The notes beneath the pieces were generated by a model. The model did no database searches and was not told the DNA's origin. It worked only from the letters and a program-made list of their open reading frames with translations. Below, one piece after another: positions 55,990 to 64,000 of a stretch of DNA of 64,000 nucleotides (positions are counted from its first letter, which is position 1; each line of letters opens with the position of its first letter). Both the position numbers and the translations under genes were made by a program. The DNA comes from Periplaneta americana (taxonomy: Eukaryota; Arthropoda; Insecta; Blattodea; Blattidae): NCBI RefSeq assembly GCF_040183065.1, contig NC_091132.1, forward strand, positions 163,795,102 through 163,859,101, in the 5' to 3' direction.

Positions 55990-56371
55990 CTACCTAGTTT
56001 GATAGTAATTCCAATAATTTTGTGGGATCTGCATTTTCTGATTCAAATAATTTATCGACTCTCTGAACCTCATTCAAAATAATGTTTTTATGTAGTTCAG
56101 ATAGATGTTGTTGGCAGGATCCTTGTACACACTGTAAACTTTTCCACAGTATAGCAATCATCCTTACATTGTGCGAAATCAAAATATAAATCAATTCATG
56201 ATATTGTTCTAGAATTCTATTCATGGCTGGTTCAATGGACACCTAACGAGTGTTCCACATTTCAGGAATTTGTAAGAGGTCGCTTCTACAATTATTTACA
56301 GTGTTGTATATACATTTTTATAAGACAGATGTCGCAAAGTAGAATGCCTACATGTTTCAGGAATCAGAAAT
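55990..56371 (-). pseudogene. hAT transposase relic, C-terminal part
   Basis: On the minus strand: S-I-E-P-A-M-N-R-I-L-E-Q-Y-H-E-L, then N-E-V-Q-R-V-D-K-L-F-E-S-E-N-A-D-P-T-K-L. These follow the order of a hAT-type protein family often annotated as ZNF862-like (from memory). The preceding W-N-T-R-W-x motif is damaged. Interrupted by the element at 56381-57558. Confidence 0.72.
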
Positions 56372-56380
56372 TCAATATTT

Positions 56381-57558
56381 GATTCCCGGACATTTTCCCG
56401 AATCCGCATTCCCGAACTTCAGTTTTCCCGAATTCACATTTCCGACAGACATTTTCCCGATTTCTTTGATTTCCATTTTTCCAGAATTCCATTTTCCCGA
56501 ATATAAAATTCCCGAATCCACATTCTCGATATCTCTGTTTTCAATTTTCTCGATAATACATTAGTGTAGGCCTATATTACTATTCAAATGTATTTAATAT
56601 AATTATGGTATAATTAATTACACTTCCTCTTTACAAACTAAAATAATGTCCAAGTGTTCTCAAGTAATCGAGGTGTCTGTTATTGGCTGCATAGGTGTGA
56701 TAAACCTGCACGATAATTCGAATTCCTGTTTGAAGTTGAAGCCACTCTCTCTCCTGTTGTACCCTCACGCGTCTACCCAATATGAATTCTGCAACCATGG
56801 TTCTCGTATCTCTCTCTTCCTTTTGGAACTCAGTCAGGATACGGCTGGCCCTTTCGGTTCTTGCAGGTTATTAGGCGGTCCAGACGTAATTGGCCACGCA
56901 GAACATTCTTTGGAACGATCTGTTGCACAATCCTAGTATATTTTTCCTCCAGCCACACCCTTCTCTTTAAATGCACGTAACCTTCCAGCAAAAGCTTTTT
57001 AGGTCTATCTCGCGCTAAAGTTGTAATTTGTAGCTTCATCTGCAATGCTTCTCATAATATAAATTAAATAATATGTTTGCCTAAGTGTAATTTATTTATT
57101 TGTTGTTTTTTTTTTGGGTTATTTTACGACGCTGTATCAACATCTAGGTTATTTAGCGTCTGAATGATATGAAGGTGATAATGCCGGTGAAATGAGTCCG
57201 GTGTGCAGCATCGAAAGTTACCCAGCATTTGCTCCTATTGGGTTGAGGGAAAACCCCGGAAAAACCTCAACCAGGTAACTTGCCCCGACCGGGATTCGAA
57301 CCCGGGCCACCTAGCTTCGCAGCCAGACGCGCTGACCGTTACTTCACAGGTGTGGACTTTATTTTTTGTTTCCTGGCAACATGTAGTGATTGTCAGTTCA
57401 TGTCTTTTACTGTTCAGGAATTTCTCGCATAATATATTCGGGAAACGGAGTAGTAAATGAAATTCGGGACCGTGTCTTCGGGATCTTGCATTTGGGAAAA
57501 AGTCCATTCGGGAAAGGTGGCTTCGGAAAACGTCCATTCGGGAAAATGGGTGGGAATG
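56381..57558. mobile_element. fold-back-like element with TTCCCGAA arrays
   Basis: The left end is made of repeated ATTTTCCCGAAT / ATTCCCGAA phrases (56381-56530). The right end has the same phrases in reverse (ATTCGGGAAAA, 57435-57550). Flanks TCAATATTT (56372-56380) and TCAATATGT (57559-57567) look like an 8- to 9-bp duplication. Variable-number short repeats at both ends in opposite orientation are the hallmark of fold-back elements. A family B SINE sits in the centre. It splits a hAT relic. Confidence 0.68.
57103..57357 (-). mobile_element. SINE family B, copy 7
   Basis: A full-length minus-strand copy with B box GGGTTCGAATCCCGG, body TTACCTGGTTGAGG and tail TTGATACAGCGTCGTAAAAT. Inserted in the fold-back-like element. 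Confidence 0.92.
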
Positions 57559-57567
57559 TCAATATGT

Positions 57568-58120
57568 TTTTGGCAAGATTTCTTGTGACATGAGATAGCG
57601 CTAATTGCAAAGAATGACAAATGCAATGTATTAGCACAGTCTAATATATACAGTCACGAAGCTTGAGTTTATGAGGGTACTAGAAACAACAGACTGTGTA
57701 CTATTTCGCATTATCTGTGAACAGGCGATAGTAGCGATTCTAGTGGTTAGTAACTATCTATGGATGCATATTTACTACGTATCTATCTTCGTGACTGTGT
57801 ATACTAGACTGTGGAATTAGTATAATGAAATTATTTTGAAAATCATTATTCATTTGAACATATGCATCATTAATGACACCACACATAACACTTCCATTAT
57901 CTGTTCTTACCCCTTGATTTTTTTTTGGATCTAGTTCAAGTGATTTGAGGAGTTCTTTAACATCATGCACAATACTATTTGAATGGCAGTTTTAAAGTTC
58001 AATAATACCAAAGGTAGACACAAAATATCGAATGCACACAACCAATAACTTTGAAACTGGCATGTCTGTCGATTCGCCAATGAGAATACTGAATTTTTTG
58101 TGATCAATATCACTTAACCC
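57568..58120 (-). pseudogene. hAT transposase relic, central part
   Basis: The minus strand reads G-V-R-T-D-N-G-S-V-M-C-G-V (the second catalytic aspartate region of ZNF862-like hAT proteins) and, after the miniature element at 57635-57813, C-I-C-H-S-L-Q-L-A-L-S-H-V-T-R, the C-x2-H motif region. Together with 55990-56371 these pieces keep the correct gene order. Frameshifts prevent expression. Confidence 0.78.
57635..57813. mobile_element. CACAGTCTA miniature element, short copy 3
   Basis: 179 bp, reversed relative to the other short copies. Ends CACAGTCTAATATATACAGT and CACAGTCTAGTATACACAGT, flanked by GTATTAG and GAATTAG. Confidence 0.85.
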
Positions 58121-58349
58121 TTAAGCAGTCGCGCCTAATTTTGTAACATTAAGAGTCCCGCGAGGTGTTGCTGACACCCAAAATATTTTGGGATAACTTT
58201 TTATTGTATGTACAATTTTTTCAATATCAGGATATAAGTGGGAAGTTAAATATATTGGAAGATATGTCTATGTGAACATTGACCTTGAAATGAGGAAATG
58301 GAATTTGTAAATATTTATGGTTATAAAAGAATATATATTCATACAAGAT

Positions 58350-58830
58350 CACAATTTAAGCGTGGAGGCATGCTAATAATATATATAATATTCCATGCAA
58401 AATTTTAAATGTCGAATATTTTGTCTACCAAAGCATTTTGAAGAATGTACATTAATAGATGATTCCAGTAAGTTAATTTTAATTAATGTTTACCATACAC
58501 CAGATACTGATGCTAAATTGTTTTAGGTCATCTTAATAATCTTTTAACCTATTTGAATAATTGGCCAAATCATAAAATAATTTTTGGATGAGATGTTAAT
58601 TAAAATTTTGATATTACAACTAGTCAGAAATCAGTTTCTGCTTTTAATAATATACTATCACAATTTGGTTTCAATTGTCGTAATTATTTGCCCACGAGCG
58701 CTAAGGTTATATGTTCGGATATATTTTCGAATATTTTAGTGTACAACTACAATGAAAGATTTTTATTATTCTGATCATTTGGTAGTTTCTGCATGATTTC
58801 ACTCGGACTGGGAATACTCAGTAACAGATG
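58350..58830 (+). pseudogene. LINE apurinic-type endonuclease relic
   Basis: Across frameshifts the plus strand reads L-I-D-D-S-S-K-L-I-L-I-N-V-Y-H-T-P, then a G-D-V-N-I-D-like stretch, then T-S-Q-K-S-V-S-A-F-N-N-I-L-S-Q-F-G and Y-S-D-H-F-G. This order matches the C-terminal half of LINE endonucleases (N-V-Y-R-x-P, G-D-F-N, S-D-H). Confidence 0.7.
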
Positions 58831-58929
58831 CTGCTCTTCAGTGTGTTACTAAAATTTCCGAAAAGTCTATTTGCATATTTACCGACTAAAAGGGGCCTAT
58901 AATTAATATAATCAAATACGCACCAAACC

Positions 58930-59554
58930 TATACGCACATATAATTATTCCAATTCAGAAACAACTAAGTAAACTAAAAAAATGCAAAAGGAAATAACAT
59001 TTCAATGGATACCTAGTCATTGTGGTATACCTGGAAACGTGAAAGTCGATAATATTACAAAACGCAACATACTTGCAACCAAAACCTCTACAAGTGATAT
59101 CTCTATTCACTGCTTTTGCTTCAGTAAAGTTTCATTTTACAAACCTATGGATGAACAATAGGCTCTCTTCTGACAAAGGAAAAATTTTACAGCCTGTACA
59201 AAAGAAACCAAATGACCTGGAAATGTACAAAAAATTGCCCAGAGGTGTTCAAACATTTTTAAAAAGACCCGGATCAAGTCACATTGTCACACAATTGTAC
59301 CTACACCAATTTCACATTTCTGATAATCCTACTTGTCTGTGGTGTAATAATCATGATGAAGATCTGGAACACATTCTTCTATACTGTCCATCCATAAACC
59401 ACAAAATAAATCAATTAAAATCATCAGTACCATTTGCAGAAGACACAGCCCTGCAGTATATATTGACTACACCTCAACCTTGGCTACTAGCAACAGGCAT
59501 TTATAATGAACACCAATCAAAATACCCCTTATTTCTCGTGAAAAACGAAAACTG
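58930..59554 (+). pseudogene. LINE relic: RNase H end and C-terminal domain
   Basis: I-T-F-Q-W-I-P-S-H-C-G-I-P-G-N at 58999-59043 marks the RNase H domain. After a frameshift an open 160-codon frame follows, with C-L-W-C-N-N-H-D-E-D-L-E-H-I-L-L-Y-C-P, the C-x2-C...H-x4-C zinc knuckle, and a stop after V-K-N-E-N. It has the same architecture as 285-833 but is better preserved. Confidence 0.8.
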
Positions 59555-59959
59555 AATAAACTACAGTGAACTTTATGTTGTCAGGAAACAGGTGGATACA
59601 TTAATTAGATTAATTATCAAAATCTTTTTTTATTCACTGCAACGATTTTGTTACGTCCTTAATACGATATACCTATCACAAAAAACATAATTTGGAGTGA
59701 GTTTTCTTAAAAAAATCTTGAATACAGAATTTTGGTATATTAGATTTATGTGCAGGGAAACTCCTGACACAGGAACACTGCATAGTGTTTGGCAGATAAC
59801 GATTGTGATACGATCATAACATCAAATCAAGTATTGGAATATATTGAGTAGGAAAGTCACTCTCAGAGTCTTATCTGTTATACACTCAGCCTTGGACATT
59901 TGACACTTTATAATTCTCACCGAATTCGCCCAAACATTACATCCACAAAATTGTATGTA
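59555..59959. other. 3' side of gene 1, unassigned
   Basis: Lies immediately downstream of the gene 1 stop on the minus strand and should contain its 3' untranslated region. No polyadenylation signal was singled out. Confidence 0.4.
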
Positions 59960-60788
59960 TTATGTTTTATCGCCTCTATGTACGCGTTCATGCTTTTTCA
60001 GATGACTAGACTGCGAAAATTTCTTTCCACATATATGACAACAGTATGGCTTCTCACCTGTGTGTACGAGTGCGTGCTGTTTCAGATTACCCAAAATGGA
60101 AAATTTCTTTCCACATACAACACAATTGAATGCCTTCTCGTCTGTGTGCAAACGTTCGTGCTTTTTGAAACTAGAAAATAGCAAAAATTTCTTTCCACAT
60201 TCTTCGCAGCTGAATGGCTTCTCGCCCGAATGTAAGAGAACATGATGCTTTAGAGAATTTGCTACCGAAAATGTTTTCATACATATATGACATCTGAATG
60301 GCTTCTCACCTGTGTGTACATATGCATGCTTTTTCAGATGACTATATTGGTTAAATTTGTTTCCACATACGTCACAACTGAATGGTTTATCGCCTGTGTG
60401 CACACGTACATGCTGTTTCAAATTACACAAATCAGAAAAATTCTTCTTACATAAATCACAACTGAACGGCTTTTCTCCTGTGTGTACACGTGCATGCTTT
60501 TTCATCACGTAACCCGCATCCGAAAATTTCTTTCCACATATATTACAACTAAATGGCTTCTCGCCGGTATGCACACGCACATGTCTTTCCAGACGAAAAA
60601 ACTCGAAACAATCCTTTCCACACACTTTACAAATGAACGGTCTCTTCCGCATATGTAAAAGAGAATGGCTTGTGAGCTTTGCAAAGTCTAGATACAACTT
60701 TCCACAAACATCACATTTGAATGTTTTCTCTACTGTCTGAAGACACTCGTTTTCAGTAATACCGTTGCAGGAATCAGGTACTTCAATG
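59960..60788 (-). CDS. zinc-finger gene 1, finger exon (nine C2H2 fingers)
   Basis: Terminal coding exon of gene 1. The acceptor is TTTTCTTCACAG (AG at 60790-60789); the leading C completes AGC with the AG ending exon 63800-63882, as in gene 2. It starts I-E-V-P-D-S-C-N-G-I-T-E-N-E-C-L-Q-T-V, aligned with F-G-V-P-S-S-C-D-S-I-T-E-D-E-C-L-Q-T-V of gene 2. Nine fingers follow, linked by H-T-G-E-K-P, ending H-R-G-D-K-T. The third finger has one extra residue between its second cysteine and first histidine (F-S-D-A-G-Y-V-M-K-K-H), which may weaken it. The protein is likely a nuclear DNA-binding factor. No stop or frameshift interrupts it. Confidence 0.93.
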
Positions 60789-60791
60789 CTG

Positions 60792-61010
60792 TGAAGAAAA
60801 TATGATTCGAGTTAGAGCAATAAACACTAAAGCAAAGCAAATCACCGGCAAACAATTACATGAGAGACAAATTTTATTATATGTACATGGAACTAGTAAG
60901 TAACGCTGAAAAATATTTCAATGTATATAAATTAGAGATCTTTATGTAAAAATTCTACAGAAGAAGATATAACAAAATACCATATCAAGGTAATTGAAAC
61001 AAAAGAGTCC
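60792..61010. other. intron of gene 1
   Basis: Short intronic stretch before the SINE head; nothing recognised. Confidence 0.5.
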
Positions 61011-61107
61011 ACACCTGTGGACCAGGTAAATTGCCCCGACCGGGATTCGAACCCGGTCCACCTGGTTTCGCGGCCAGACGCGCTGACCGTTACTCCACAG
61101 GTGTGGA
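61011..61107 (-). mobile_element. SINE family B, copy 8 (tRNA-like head only)
   Basis: Only the head is present, with B box GGGTTCGAATCCCGG. It is flanked by GAGTCCACACCTGTGGA and its mirror TCCACAGGTGTGGACTC, so the start of the head is repeated in inverted orientation at the other side. Confidence 0.8.
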
Positions 61108-61478
61108 CTCATGGATCTATGATGTGAAAAGTAATTAATGAAGTTCATGCAATATATTTTCTCTTCAGGCGACATTCGAAAATTAATGACAGCTCACATC
61201 AAAGCTGTTCTTATATGGTTTACTCAAAGTGTATAATTCATGTCTAATATAAATGTAGGAGTATCGAAATCGCGTTAACAATTCAAACAATTGGCTTCAC
61301 ACTTCTTTAGCTGTGACGAAATAATCCTGAGAGGCCATATGGCTTGGCTGCAATTTTGGACCCCTCACACCTGCAGCGAGGGCAGGTGCCAATGTTCAGT
61401 GGGATATTATTACAGCTTACATTTTTTCATGGCTCAACTACAGGCAATATAAGAATAGTCCCTGGCTCATAGACTTTT
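61108..61478. other. intron of gene 1, unassigned
   Basis: Nothing recognised. Confidence 0.4.
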
Positions 61479-61625
61479 TTTTTTTTTTTTTAAGATTTAT
61501 TTTAGGTCGCATAACTGCATGGTCTTTTTGCGACCACAATATTCATATACAGAACAATGCAAGACAAGCAGTGATGATTACAAACAAGATACAAAATATA
61601 TTACAATGTATCTAGAGGTAAAAAA

Positions 61626-61673
<48 letters not shown>

Positions 61674-62010
61674 TAAATAACAAAAAATTAATAAACAGAG
61701 TGTGTGAAGAGTATAAATTTTACAATCAAATCATATTATACAAGGAAATTTCTTTAAAGAAATGAATTACTTGTAGAAGAACATCTGTATTATTGAGTGC
61801 TGTAGATATATCATTTGGTATGTTGTACTTTTTCCTTGAGGTGTGGTATTTTCGGCATTCTATGGTGACGTGTTTAACGGTGAGTAAGCAATGACAGGTT
61901 TCACAGGTTGATGGTTAATTTCTTGATATGAGGTAGGAATGAGTTAATTTTGTATGTCCAATTCTTAATCTTGATAATAAAACCTGGTCTTTTCTATTAA
62001 GCTTGTGGAT
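61479..62010 (-). mobile_element. poly(A)-tailed LINE 3' fragment
   Basis: On the minus strand: a decayed C-terminal coding end with R-K-D-Q-V-L-L-S-R-L-R-I-G-H-T and C-E-T-C-H-C...E-C-R, typical of LINE RNase H/zinc-knuckle ends. Then comes an untranslated tail containing the hairpin GGTCGCAAAAAGACC, AAATAAATCTT and about 16 A at the end. An (AAT)n run lies inside at 61628-61673. Confidence 0.75.
61628..61673. repeat. (AAT)n microsatellite
   Basis: About 46 bp of AAT triplets within the LINE tail. Confidence 0.93.
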
Positions 62011-62457
62011 TGGTATATTGAGAGAGCATGTTGACTTGACTTCGAAAAGTTAATGAAAACATTTAAAAATCTGTAACTTTTTACTATTATTCACAGAAAA
62101 GTCACGCGCACTCAATGCATGCAAACACGTACTATATGGTACAAGCATGAAAAGGCATTATATACAGTGAGACAAAAAAAAACGGCACAAAAGTTAAATG
62201 GTTATATTCCAGTAGCTAATGATTTCACTTCAAAGTTTATTTCATAGGGAAATTTCACAGTCCTTGTAGACCGGAAAAGTACTGTAATATTTAATTTTTT
62301 ACCATTTATTAAACATTATTTTGATTTTTTGTACGGCTGTGCAAAATCGATCGTTTATGCCGAATTAACAGTATCATCTTACGAGTTCAGCAGGCCAAGC
62401 CATTTGTTGTGCTATCATCACTTGTTTTCTTCCATTTTGAGTTCTCATTATGTGAAT

Positions 62458-62867
62458 AATGGATCGCTTAACGAACGAAGACAAGATTTTCTTTAAACAT
62501 TTGCACCAATATGATAATTTATCAACCTGTTAAATTGTAAGGAACTACGCTCAGCGAGAATGGTCTGTTTCTGATATCCCTCCTGAGAGATTACTGCGTG
62601 AAAGATCGCCTTTCTCAGATTCTCTGATGGTTTCCGCTGAGTTTCAAACGAGATCTTAATTCTATGGACTATTTTGTAAGGAGTCAACTACAAAAAGGAG
62701 TTTACTACAAAACAAGAATTCGTAATATTGAATATTTAAGACAACGCCTTCTTGAATGTTGGGACCGGTTTGACCAAAGACAGATATCCAGCGCTATTGG
62801 ACAATGGGAAAGATGCCTACAAATGGTTATGAGGGCAAATGGCAGTCACATAGAGCATCATTTTTAA
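62458..62867 (+). pseudogene. Tc1/mariner-like transposase relic
   Basis: A start M-D-R-L-T-N-E-D-K-I-F-F-K-H-L at 62458 soon meets a stop. The C-terminal end survives at 62664-62867: M-D-Y-F-V-R-S-Q-L-Q-K-G-V-Y, then L-L-E-C-W-D-R, then A-I-G-Q-W-E-R-C-L and A-N-G-S-H-I-E-H. It resembles the last 65 residues of IS630/Tc1-type transposases. All catalytic residues are lost. Confidence 0.75.
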
Positions 62868-63102
62868 TTTTCATTATTTGAAAGATTATTAATTATTATT
62901 AATTTTACCAACATTCAGTTACTGCATTTTGAAATAATAAATTGTCTTCAAAAACAACATTTTTCGCATCATTGTATATTGACATCCATAAGATTTTAAA
63001 TGAGCCTCATAAAACATAATAGAAAGTCCTGCTCATCTTTAAATTCTACTTTCTCCAACAGTGTATACATTATAAATTAATGTTTTGTATTTCCGAAAAT
63101 AG
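62868..63102. other. untranslated part of the deleted element
   Basis: Short AT-rich stretch between the transposase relic and the SINE. Confidence 0.6.
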
Positions 63103-63424
63103 TGTCCCGCGCCGTGGCATTGCAGTCTAAGGCATCCTGCCTAGGACTCGCGTTACAGAATGCGCGCTGGTTCGAGTCCCCATGGGGGAAGAAATTTTCT
63201 CATGAAATTTTGGCCCGTGTATGGGACCGGTCCCCACCCAGTATCGTGATGCACTTAGGGAGCTGCGATAGGTAGCAAAATCCGGATGCGAATGCCAGTT
63301 ATAACGGCTGAGGGATCGTGCTAACCACACGATACCTCCATTCTGGTTGGACATGTGGGCATGAGGCCAGCAGCCAGCTGGTTGGTCTAGGCCCTACACA
63401 GGCTGTAGTGCCACGGATTACTAC

Positions 63425-63479
<55 letters not shown>
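63103..63479 (+). mobile_element. tRNA-related SINE, family D
   Basis: Flanked by the 14-bp duplication ATTTCCGAAAATAG (63089-63102 and 63480-63493). The head contains CGTGGCATTGCAGTCTAAGG (A box) and GCTGGTTCGAGTCCC (B box). The body ends with GGCTGTAGTGCCACGGATTA followed by an (ATT)n tail of about 57 bp. It inserted into the deleted Tc1/mariner-like element. Confidence 0.92.
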
Positions 63480-63482
<3 letters not shown>

Positions 63483-63799
63483 TCCGAAAATAGAGTATTT
63501 CTAATTTTGTGCCGGTTTTTTTACCCACTGCGTATATTTTATTACTTAATGCATGATTATCATTTCTTATATTAGAAAAATATTATAAAGAAAGACAAAA
63601 ACACACAGAGACGATAAATGGACAAAAGACTAGGACAGACAGAAAAAAAACAGATTAAGAAACACATACAGCCACAGGGACAGAAAGACAAACACACACA
63701 GAGACTAATTACAAATTTCTATCCTTCGTCACTATTATTTCTACAAGGCTGTTAAACCAAAAACGTAGTAAAGCCTCACACACTTCACACTTCACTCAC

Positions 63800-63882
63800 C
63801 TCTCAGTAAAGACTTCATCCTCTTCTGTCGTTACTTCCAGTTTGACCTTCTCCTCTACTTTATTTAACTCAAGTGCCTCCTC
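63800..63882 (-). CDS. zinc-finger gene 1, acidic exon
   Basis: An 83-bp exon with acceptor TGATTGCAG (AG at 63884-63883) and donor GAGAG/GTGAG (GT at 63799-63798). It encodes E-E-A-L-E-L-N-K-V-E-E-K-V-K-L-E and eleven further residues, ending in AG. It joins the finger exon at 60788 in phase to give serine. The counterpart in gene 2 is 35556-35638. Earlier exons of gene 1 lie beyond the right edge. Confidence 0.85.
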
Positions 63883-64000
63883 CTGCAATCATTATGTCAA
63901 ACGAAGGTATAGGGAAGTAATAGTTAAAGAATCAATGCATGGCAGTTTATATGTTGTAGACTTAATTTTAAATCCTATTAAACCCAGTAAACAGTGAAAC

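Larger units (their letters stand above)
62165..63530 (+). mobile_element. internally deleted Tc1/mariner-like element
   Basis: The left end CAGTGAGACAAAAAAAAACG mirrors the right end (reversed CAGTGGGTAAAAAAACCGGC), and both continue with GGCACAAAA. TA precedes the left end; the right flank is CG followed by TA, probably mutated. The middle of the transposase is deleted and a family D SINE is inserted at 63103-63479. Confidence 0.75.

Overview
This is animal, almost certainly arthropod, nuclear DNA. It is AT-rich, the genes have introns with GT/AG boundaries, and almost everything between exons is transposon. There is no sign of a bacterial, organellar or viral genome. The leader-exon style (M-D-V-I-K-I-E-S, M-N-V-I-K-M-E-P) joined to TGEKP-linked C2H2 fingers, and the recurrent AGGCCTA-rich repeats, resemble my memory of large-genome insects such as cockroaches. 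The species is an inference.

Host genes: three paralogous C2H2 zinc-finger genes lie in tandem on the minus strand. Gene 1 enters from the right edge: an acidic exon at 63800-63882 and a nine-finger exon at 59960-60788. Gene 2 is complete: a candidate untranslated exon near 54.8-55.0 kb, then coding exons at 50580-50677, 42328-42465, 35556-35638 and 21168-21999. All its splice phases agree and predict about 381 residues over 34 kb. Gene 3 has its ATG exon at 4080-4165 and the next exon at 2746-2883, and continues past the left edge. All three look like nuclear DNA-binding proteins.

Mobile DNA: two DNA transposons look nearly complete, with intact transposase frames, terminal inverted repeats and target duplications. 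They are a hAT element at 7490-9684 (8-bp duplication) and a Tc1/mariner-type element at 44234-45599 (TA duplication). A third, 36837-41901, has long terminal repeats and an intron-containing gene with A-D-N-C-A-G-Q-N-K-N and G-H-S-Y-M-P-C-D-R motifs. It has decayed and is split by a 1.8-kb solo-LTR-like insertion. Its superfamily is unclear to me and it is the best candidate for something poorly described. There are also many non-autonomous elements (hAT, PIF/Harbinger, pogo-like, TA- and TTAA-targeting, and a family with 7-bp duplications), relics of Helitron, hAT, Penelope-like and several LINE elements, and at least five kinds of tRNA-related SINE.

Nesting can be read base by base in several places: 11.5-14.4 kb (LINE with hAT and Harbinger insertions), 25.0-28.4 kb (SINE, then a TA element, then two more elements) and 55.9-58.1 kb (hAT relic with a fold-back-like element and a miniature element). 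Gene 2 introns also hold large tandem arrays (30-bp and 58-bp units), a 0.49-kb SINE palindrome, and hammerhead-ribozyme-like motifs tied to Penelope-like sequence.
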